Assembly (NCBI GenBank): GCA_963931925.1
Contig: OZ007569.1
Location: 9,913,163-9,977,162 of the forward strand
From: Onchidella celtica
Lineage: Eukaryota > Mollusca > Gastropoda > Systellommatophora > Onchidiidae
Direction: 5' to 3'
Length of the DNA: 64,000 nt
Shown here piece after piece: positions 1-64,000 of the stretch; within the stretch, counting starts at the first letter, position 1, and each line of letters starts with the position of its first letter. The notes under the pieces were generated by a model. The model was not told the DNA's origin, made no database searches, and saw only the letters and a list, made by a program, of their open reading frames with translations. Both the position numbers and the translations under genes were made by a program.

Positions 1-1532
1 ACAGGAAAAAGATGCAGTTACATTATTACTCATGGTGAAACAAATGGTCATTTGATTTGGGAATGTAATATCAAAAAATAGTTTTGAGTAGATTTGGGGG
101 GGGGGGGTGGAGGAGAGGGGGTAATTCACAGATATTACTGTAACGTTGAGCGACTCCAACCCCCCGCCCCCCCCCCCCTAAAATGGATGATGTGTGTAAT
201 GGGAATCCTCCTCCCCCCCCCCCCCCGCCCACGACAATGGTGTGTCATGGGCAGATGAATGACAACTGACAGAAGCTAAGAAATATTTGATTAATGAGAT
301 CACTAATTATGCTGTTGTTGTGGTTAACTGCTGCTGCTATATTGATTGTTGTTGTTGTTTAAAAACCAATATCCTATGTTTTCAAAGGACACAGAGAATT
401 GAATGATCAAATATTTTATTTAAAAAACGAAACAAAAAAAGCTGTTGATTCCAGATTTTTTTTTTTTTCTGAGACCCGTTGAAGAAGTAGTCCACTCTTC
501 CCTCCAGTGCCCTAATATGTCGGTTATTCTTGATCAAAAACAAAAAAAAAAATGCGATGAACGTCATTACAAACACAATTTTAAAAAGAAAAAGAAAATG
601 ACACGAGTGAGAAATTCTCTAAACACTCTAAAATCCCAAAACATGTAGTTCGTAAAAAAACAAAAAATGAATCCAGTTTTGGGGCAGTCTGGTTGAGCAA
701 GTCAGCGTGCTGTGTAGGGCTGTAGTAGCACACCACTCAAGTTATCATTCTGATCTAATCTACCAGTCTGCTGACATCTGCTCTGGCTTCCTGTTTGCTA
801 TCACTGTATCAGATACAAAGAGGAATTTAATCGCCTGACAATATCAGTTCAGGTACTGAAAAAGCAGCAAGTCTTAAGATCAGCGATACGGAACTACCGT
901 CTTCTGCTTCTTCTCTAATAATGATTAAGGATCGATCTAGAATTTATTTAAGACTACCAATATTAATTAATTTACCGCTATAAATTTGCTAACACATTTT
1001 TATTATAGGCCTTTTCCAAACGATAGAGCAAGATATTGAAGAACAGCACCATGATACAAGTGAATATCAGGAAGTGGGCGAAATGCAGAGATAACATTAT
1101 TTATCTACACCTTTTTTTTATTTTCCGTCTTCAGTAAAGCCAAAATCAACAGCAACGGAACCGTCCTACAAGTGTATTACGGTACTGCAGTACCGCTACA
1201 CCTCTTATCGTGGCCTATAATAAAAATAGGCCCGCCTTAGCCAGCCACTCAGCACCACGCTTGGAATGTTTCCGCCCGCGAGAATACAGCCGAGGGACCG
1301 AATCATAACATAGGAGGTGTTCGCAAGTGAACGTTCAGTGTCTTTCGGTCCTATTCGCAGCTGGGACTGTACAACTTTCACCGAAGTCAGTGAAGATATG
1401 TAGAAAGTGTGAACGTGTGTTTCTGTATGATTTGGATTATTGTACATTAGAGAATGCATCGTTGGAGGAGGTTTCATTCTGACAACGGATAAATAATGTG
1501 TTAACTGGATATTATCACCTAAGCCAATTCAA
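1..1532. other. Upstream flank of the kinesin gene
   Basis: No coding region was recognised here. The stretch carries G and C homopolymer runs (about 97-107, 165-178 and 212-226), short GTT/TGC runs near 310-358 and an A/T-rich segment. The last 150 bases or so before the ATG at 1533 presumably hold the 5' UTR and promoter of the kinesin, but I see no clear TATA box or initiator. A non-coding upstream exon cannot be excluded. Confidence 0.5.
1180..1195. repeat. 16-bp perfect palindrome upstream of the start codon
   Basis: The sequence CGGTACTGCAGTACCG equals its own reverse complement over 16 bases. It lies about 340 bp before the kinesin ATG. It could be a dimeric transcription-factor site or chance; no function is shown by sequence alone. 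Confidence 0.7.
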
Positions 1533-57982
<56,450 letters not shown>

Positions 57983-58257
57983 GTAAGTTTACCATTCTTA
58001 CATGGGAACTCATTATTGCCCATTTCTTTGTTCTGATAATTATGTCTGTATTGTCTTTGTTCCCACGAAGTTTGTTGTCATTCACGCTATAGGCCTTGAC
58101 ATTTTTTTGTCATCGAAAGTTTTGTTTCATGTATTCCATCAGACCTATTGAGACAGCACAATTGCGCTGAGGATGCAGACATAGTCAAATGACTGAAGTA
58201 AAATAAATAACAGTTTCTCAAGTCTTCTGTAAATGTTACTTCTGTGTGCTGTACAGG
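57983..58257. other. Intron 10 up to the LTR element
   Basis: 275 bp of ordinary intron. The LTR retrotransposon starts at 58258; the five bases before it are ACAGG, a candidate half of the target-site duplication whose partner lies outside the window. Confidence 0.6.
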
Positions 58258-59488
58258 TGTTACGAGTGGGGTATATTATAAAATTACGTGTTCGACTGCA
58301 TTTCAACTATCGAGAGGTTTTAGCAATTACTCTGCCATACCATGCCACATACACTAATAACAATTTCGAGTAAGTTATATCAAGGACCTTGTAGGGCCAC
58401 AAATTTATTACTTTAAATTCCTAACAATTTCGTCTATCTTTTACATATTAAAAGACAACATCAGCAGCATCAAATGAAAATACTATAATACATAACTAGG
58501 AGTCTCCTCTAGATTCTTAAGAGATTATATCATACTAACTCATTCACAATGTAATTATTACTTATTTATCTTTCAGAATATGGTCTGCCTACTATCTCAC
58601 AAATAATAATCCTATGTCTCAGACGACAATGTTAACTCAGTTAATTGCTTATAAAGGATCAAACCGTCAAGACACACTGACGTAGTTAAGATAGATCTAG
58701 ATCTGCTCTAGGATGGGCTGGCAATTCCCAGCCTCATCCAGACACATCAACTACAATTTACAAATGTGTATACCAGTCACTCATTCTAGATCTAGTTGCA
58801 AGTAAAAAACATTATAGTCTTGCATCCTTTGGTAGTACTTCTACTGGAAAATTAGGGTCAGATTCACATTCATCGTCGAATCTCTGTGTCGAAACTTACG
58901 ATTAGTCCCTGATATGAAATCAGGGAATAGAAGGAAATAGCTGTGGATAATTCCATTGTCTATCAAGGACATAGACATGTCTTTAACAGTCTCTGATTCA
59001 CTCAGGCTGAATCTAGCCGACGCCCTCGCAGATGGAACATTCGGCATGGAGTGAAGAAACCTAAAGATGGCTTCGCTTATATCTTCTGCAATCCCCAGCC
59101 AACTGCTCAAATTTGATTGGTGCATCCATTTCGAGCTCAGCTCGCAGTCTATTAATAGTAACAGACAAAGTTAAACTAGGATGTCAAAACCTTTCCTAAA
59201 GTCACTACACCCTCTACGTTTTATGTACGAATTTATTCACTCCTTATTCGCCCCGTCTTTCCTTGCTAAAGTACACCCAAACCACGGGGTCGAAAACTGC
59301 ACCGTCACTGTTAATTTATCCATTCGTTCTATCTTGCCCCACTTTCTTTCCATCTCTAAGAAAAAGCGTTACAAAAACAAACTGTCCACGGGAATAGTTC
59401 AAGGACATTTGCACTGGCCAAAATCAATGATGACATGAAATAAACAAACCCGTGACCCAGCACGGCAATTCTAGTCCTAACCCTGACA
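58258..59488 (-). repeat. 3' LTR (minus orientation), about 1231 bp
   Basis: On the minus strand it starts TGTCAGGGTTAGGACTAG and ends CACTCGTAACA, so it has TGT...ACA ends. The 58258 edge is fixed because 63847 starts the same sequence while the preceding bases differ. The 59488 edge is inferred from the TG and the adjacent polypurine tract. The first 154 bp (58258-58411) are identical to 63847-64000. Confidence 0.8.
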
Positions 59489-59505
59489 TATCCCCCACCC
59501 CAGTG
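59489..59505 (-). other. Polypurine tract
   Basis: On the minus strand the sequence is CACTGGGGTGGGGGATA immediately before the LTR TGTCAGGG. A purine-rich run at this spot primes plus-strand DNA synthesis in LTR elements, and it sets the orientation as minus. Confidence 0.8.
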
Positions 59506-60167
59506 AAAATTTTAAATAAAATTTACACGATAGGATCCAAGAAATCCCAAAGTTATTGTGGTAGGGGCTTAAGTAGTACTGTAGAAAAATGCGTTTTAAG
59601 CTTGAGAAGAAAAATCTAACTAAGAACGTGCATATTGGATGGACAAAAAGGAAACAATTATTGATGCCACGTTCTATAGAATCTAGTCTATCGAAACATT
59701 CTTACTGCACACAATCAAAATTCTCAGGAACATCTATAATAACAATGAGTATATCACTGTATACTGCTGGATTAAAGTATAACTATTATCAAATAATGAA
59801 GCCTTACTGAAGGAATAGGCTCATAATTATCTAGTCAACACACACAATTGCTGCTTATATACACATTCACACACAATATATTGTTAATTAAAATACTGTG
59901 GTATCCAATGGCAGCAGTAGCTCTGGTAGCTTGGTTTGCCATGTCTCTATCTCATTGACCCGCTGACAAGGGCGTCAGGTTTGCCAGAAGTTCAGGTCAC
60001 AGTCAGGAATGACGCTGGTGGAAAGAGGATATTCACAAAAAAAAGGATTGTAAAACTGGTTCATAAAGTAATGAACAAGATAAATGTGAATCCATCCACC
60101 GTCTAGAATTGAGGGGGACAAGCACTATCCAACCCCAATACAAGACACAACACTCTTTAATAGGAAA
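59506..60167 (-). other. 3' untranslated region of the LTR element
   Basis: About 660 bp between the RNase H stop and the polypurine tract. No long ORF with recognisable similarity is present. A TATATAAG motif reads on the minus strand near 59855. Confidence 0.6.
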
Positions 60168-60926
60168 TTAAATGAGACGTGACAAAATATCAGCTTGGGA
60201 ATTGTCACCGCCAGGGATAGCCCGGATAAAAAACCGGTATTCCTGGAGTGCAAGACTCCACCTCGTTAATCGAGCATTTTTAGCCCTGTTAGTCTTTAAG
60301 AATAACAACGGACGATGGTCCGTTTCAATTATAAATTCAGACATGAGAAGATATCGCGAAAATGCGTTTACAGCAAAAATGATAGCGAGGCACTCTCGCT
60401 CGATAATTGCATAGCGGCATTCCCTATCTAGCAACTTGCGGCTGGCGTATAGACATGGCCGCAAGGTATCGTCTCGTTCCTGTAATAACACAGCTCCCAA
60501 TCCCTTGTCCGACGCATCAGTGCGGACAATAAATAGTTGGTTTATATCTGGAAGTATGAGAATGGGGGAAGTGGAAAACAATTGTTGAACGGTACGAAGT
60601 GTATCAGCACATTCGGTTGTCCATTTCACTTTATTAGGAAAATTCTTTCTTGTGAGGTCCGACAACGGAGCTGTAAGCGAAGAAAAATTTGGAATGAATT
60701 TCCTATAATAGTTAAGAAAGCCCAATAAACTACGAACTTCTTTCTTAGTTCGAGGTGGTTGGAGCTTTAATATGGTAGTTATCTTCTTGTCATCAGGAGT
60801 CTGAACGCCGTGGGCAATTGTATGGCCCAGAAAATTAATTTCATTATATCCTAAAAACACCTTACTGGGTTTCGCCGTAAGGCCAGCTCGACGAAGAGCA
60901 ATAAAAACTTGACCGGATCGACGCAT
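60168..60926 (-). pseudogene. RT thumb/connection and RNase H fragment
   Basis: An open frame of 252 codons to a natural stop. Residues 1-34 are the end of the RT palm/thumb (LRRAGLTAKPSK, then FLGH). The connection domain (LLGFLNYYRKFIPNFSSLTA) and RNase H follow, with catalytic TDAS (D137), the Glu pair at 176/178, TDH (D203) and QADILSR (D246). RT motifs A-D (with the YxDD box) are absent. The fragment begins at the inversion joint (about 60905-60926); the apparent Met is internal. It keeps the element's own orientation. Confidence 0.88.
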
Positions 60927-63846
60927 ATTTACATCGGTTCGAGCTACACGCTAAATGCGTCGGATGGCAGCAGGCGATGTACAGTTCATGCCTGTCTAAT
61001 TTATTAACAGGTAAGGCTTTAGAGGTATTTCATAGCCTCAAAGTAGAGGATGCCAACGATTATGACAAACTTAAAACAGCACTGCTTAAGCGATTCCAGC
61101 ATACCGAAGCTGGCTTTCATCAAAGATTTCGCTCATGTAAACCTGAGCCATCTGAAAATTTTTCAACTTATGTAAATCGACTGAAACATTATTTAGATCG
61201 CTGGATCGAGCTCGCGAACGTAACTACCGGAAATTATCTTCAACTTTATGATTTGGTCTTGAAGGACCAAATCTATACGGCATGTCATTCCGATTTAGTT
61301 GCCCACCTTAAAGAGAGGGCACCGACATCCTCTGAAGAAATCACATCGTGCGCGGAACGTTATGCGTCCGCCCACCCAAATCGTCCTTTGGCAAAGCCTT
61401 CAACTATAGCACCGTGTTATGCCAACGTAGGCAAAGGAGCGCCAACCGGACACGATCGTTCAAGGCCGACTCGTCGTCAGGCCCCAAATCCGCGCTCTCA
61501 ATCAGAGCCGCCTTTTTTTAGACAGAGAGATTTTCCGAATCGAGGTAATGTATCCCCGCGTCGAGGATACCAGAGTTATTCTTTTTACGAGCCTCGCCCA
61601 TATTATCGTGGCAACTATCCAGGCCAACAATATAATCGGCCTCAGGGACCGCCGCGACGAGTGCATTTTGATAATAATCATGATTATGATAGGCCGCAGA
61701 GTCTTCCCTATCGTGGAAACGATCCTAATCGTACTATCTGTTTTAGGTGTAATAGGGTAGGCCACATACAGAGATTTTGTAACGCGAAAGTGGAATCCGC
61801 AAATGCCTGCTCGGTTAAATCTACACCTTATGAGACTGACGGTCATTCTGAATCTTCATCGCAATCAAAGGCTACTCCAGTCATGTCCGCCCTACATGAA
61901 CTGGGTGAATTAACATTTTACCAGGGCCGCGTGAACGCGATTCGCGCTTCTGTTCTACGTGACTCCGGATGCACGACTATCGGCGTTCGACAGTCACTAG
62001 TCCGTCCAACACAATTTTTGGACAAGGATGTAACTTGTATTACTTTTGGCGGATCTGTAGAGCGATTCCGTCTTGCAGAAGTTTATATTGATACACCTTT
62101 TCTCACAGGTATTGTTACCGCATGTGTACTGCCTAATCCAGTGGCTGATATAATCATAGGGAATGTACCTCAAGTAAATAAGTTTCCTATCGGTAACTTG
62201 GAAATTTGGACTGAGGATGAGAGTGTTGCTTGTGCGACAACACGCCTACAATCGAGTCGACGAGCAAACAGTCCATTGAGTAATCCTACTATTGAAGTGA
62301 ACATAACGTCTAGCGCATTTCATGATGAGCAACATTCAGATCCCACATTGAAACATTTGTTTGCTAAGGTTGATCCTACCGCACCGGATACCTCTAAGTT
62401 TCTTATTAAAGATGACTTATTATATCGTAATTTTCGGAGTAAGCGAGAGACCGTTATGCAGCTTGTAGTACCAAGATCTTTTCGTCGCGACATTATTCGT
62501 CTCGCGCATGTCACTTCCTTGGCGGGTCACCAGGGAAAGGCCAGAACTAAGTCTCGAATACTACCGCAATTTTTTTGGCCCAGTATTTACGCAGATGTAA
62601 ACCGGTTCGTATCAACATGTGACGTATGTCAGAGACGTACTCCTAAAGGAAGAGCATCGCGAGCTCCTCTGCAGGAGATGCCTATGGTCTCCAGACCATT
62701 TGAGCGCGTTGCCGTAGATATAGTTGGGCCTCTACACAAGTCAGACAGAGGACATCGTTTTATACTTTCTGTCATTGACTACGCAACCCGTTGGCCAGAG
62801 GCCATTCCGCTAAAAGACATTTCAGCTGATCATGTCGCTGAAGCTCTTATTACTATTTTTTCGCGTCTTGGGTTTCCGGTTGAAATTTTATCGGACAGAG
62901 GTCCACAGTTTACCTCTGAGCTTTTTAAAAAAGTCTTGGAATTGGTCGGGATTAAACAAAGGTTGACATCTCCATACCACCCACAGTCTAATGGCTGCTG
63001 TGAACGTTGGAATGCTACCATGAAAAGTATGCTTGCTCGAGTTTCGGCCGACAAACCGAGTGATTGGGATCGACAACTCCCCGCTATTCTTTTTGCATAC
63101 CGAGAACTGCCGAACGCATCGACGGGTTTTTCCCCCTTCGAATTATTGTATGGTCGCAAGCCGCGTGGTCCAATGGCCATACTCCATGATTTATTCGCCG
63201 GATCAGACACCGACGACAATGATACGCGGTCAGCATATCAATACGTTGTAGACTTGCGCCATCGAATACTTAACGCATGTCAGCTCGCACAAAAATCTTC
63301 AGCTGCGCATGCTAGTCTTTATAAACAATATCGTGATCAAGGTAGCCGATTACGAACCTTGGCCGTCGGAGACCAAACTCTTGTTCTCCTCCCGGAGACG
63401 AAAAATAAACTCCTTCTTACATGGAAGGGACCTTTTAAAGTTCTAAAGAGACTTTCTCGAGTAAATTATCTTATCAAGATTCGAGGACAGGACAAAGTTT
63501 TCCATATAAATATGTTAAAGCAGTACCTGTCCGACGATGATAATCGACAGAATAATCGCCGAAATGTGGTTGCTCAGGCCAATGCGGCCTTGGTTTCAGT
63601 TGACGATGATGATCCTATTAAGATAGAGAATTCAATCCCCGCACTTCGATCTTCTGAAAACACTTCGAATGTAAATATAAATCCAGATTTATCTGAATCG
63701 CAAAGACAAGATATAAGAGATTTGCTTAACGAGTTTACTACAGTCTTTACTGATCTACCAGGTAATACTTCTTTAGTACAGCATGTTATAAGATTAAAGA
63801 CGGATATACCCGTCTTTGTTAAACCATACCCGGGTGTCCCCTCCAG
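60920..63846 (+). pseudogene. Gag - protease - integrase - RT(start) polyprotein, inverted segment
   Basis: The frame is open from before 60920 (DAYLHRFELHAKCVGWQQ is gag sequence upstream of the first ATG at 60977). From that ATG: gag core 1-140 (LLTGKALEVFHSL), CCHC zinc knuckle 255-268 (CFRCNRVGHIQRFC), aspartic protease D329-S-G with an IIG motif later, integrase H2C2 finger, then catalytic D581, D640 and E676 (35 residues between the last two). A GPF-type integrase tail (WKGPFKVLKR) follows. After it comes an RT lead-in ending VFVKPYP, cut at about 63831. Integrase thus precedes RT, as in Gmr1-like elements. There are no stops inside. Codons after 63847 are LTR read-through. Confidence 0.88.
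63829..63845 (-). other. Primer binding site complementary to tRNA-Cys
   Basis: On the minus strand, one base after the LTR end (ACA), is TGGAGGGGACACCCGGG. Metazoan tRNA-Cys ends ...CCGGGTGCCCCCTCCA (from memory), which would give TGGAGGGGGCACCCGG, so the first 16 bases match with one difference. This confirms the minus orientation and marks 63847 as the inner LTR edge. The CCCGGG end is a palindrome at the inversion joint. Confidence 0.7.
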
Positions 63847-64000
63847 TGTTACGAGTGGGGTATATTATAAAATTACGTGTTCGACTGCATTTCAACTATC
63901 GAGAGGTTTTAGCAATTACTCTGCCATACCATGCCACATACACTAATAACAATTTCGAGTAAGTTATATCAAGGACCTTGTAGGGCCACAAATTTATTAC
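63847..64000 (-). repeat. 5' LTR (minus orientation), first 154 bp only
   Basis: Identical over all 154 visible bases to 58258-58411. In the element's orientation this is the 3' (inner, U5) end of the 5' LTR; the rest lies beyond the window. Confidence 0.92.

Larger units (their letters stand above)
58258..64000 (-). mobile_element. Ty3/Gypsy (Gmr1-like) LTR retrotransposon with inverted core, right end outside window
   Basis: Orientation is minus, from four signals: an LTR with TGT...ACA ends (59488 down to 58258), a polypurine tract directly before it, RNase H upstream of that, and a tRNA-Cys-like primer binding site beside the second LTR (63847 onward). The gag-protease-integrase-RT(start) block between about 60926 and 63830 is in the opposite (+) orientation. 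The gag N terminus, the leader and the RT palm are missing. The copy is therefore a rearranged, non-autonomous insertion, antisense to the kinesin in intron 10. Confidence 0.85.

Noticed and set aside
58258-59163. A plus-oriented 906-bp LTR ending GTAACA at 59163
   Set aside because: TGTTAC/GTAACA look like LTR ends, but no primer binding site follows 59163 and no polypurine tract precedes 63847 on the plus strand. The minus-oriented reading has both signals.
63847-63946. Last about 33 codons of the plus-strand polyprotein frame
   Set aside because: They lie in the LTR and are read-through, not RT sequence.

Overview
The window is metazoan nuclear DNA, most likely from a mollusc or another lophotrochozoan. 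It has spliced exons with GT-AG introns, A+T-rich introns of up to about 26 kb, long GA/CT/GATA/TG microsatellites, long G or C homopolymers, and several retrotransposon families. The organism assignment is inference from repeat content and gene structure; no species-specific marker was seen.

One host gene runs along the + strand through almost the whole window. Ten exons (1533-1582, 5927-5996, 31783-31902, 45894-46010, 46489-46521, 54854-54918, 55400-55527, 56282-56351, 57011-57083, 57915-57982) splice in phase to give the first 264 complete residues of a kinesin-3 motor domain, most like the STARD9/KIF16 group. They carry the beta-1 strand, the P-loop GQTGTGKT, switch I (SSRSH) and the start of switch II (DLAG). 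The rest of the gene should lie to the right.

Intron 1 (4.3 kb) holds a 23-bp tandem repeat with four perfect CRE palindromes. Intron 2 (25.8 kb) holds an intact endonuclease-reverse transcriptase LINE (about 8640-12085), a tRNA-derived SINE (15099-15381), two copies of a G-tract-rich modular repeat, an internally deleted minus-strand LINE whose ORF stays open, and a 3.2-kb composite inverted-repeat (foldback) element. Intron 3 (14 kb) holds a tiny LINE 3' end flanked by a 9-bp target-site duplication. Intron 5 (8.3 kb) holds a 663-bp TIR element full of CACGAG-like motifs, a 5'-truncated RTE-like LINE, a 0.3-kb MITE and a 33-bp minisatellite.

The most interesting object is at the right end, in intron 10. 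A Ty3/Gypsy-type LTR retrotransposon (58258 to beyond 64000) lies antisense to the kinesin. Its LTRs, polypurine tract, RNase H and a tRNA-Cys-like primer binding site read on the minus strand. Its gag-protease-integrase-RT(start) block is a 989-codon ORF on the plus strand, so the core is inverted. That ORF places integrase before RT, the Gmr1-like order. One inversion breakpoint lies at the edge of the primer binding site, which suggests an aberrant reverse-transcription product. The 154 bp of the second LTR inside the window are identical to the first, so the insertion is young.

The mobile elements are not known to act with the kinesin; they share its introns. No tRNA, rRNA or CRISPR array was found.
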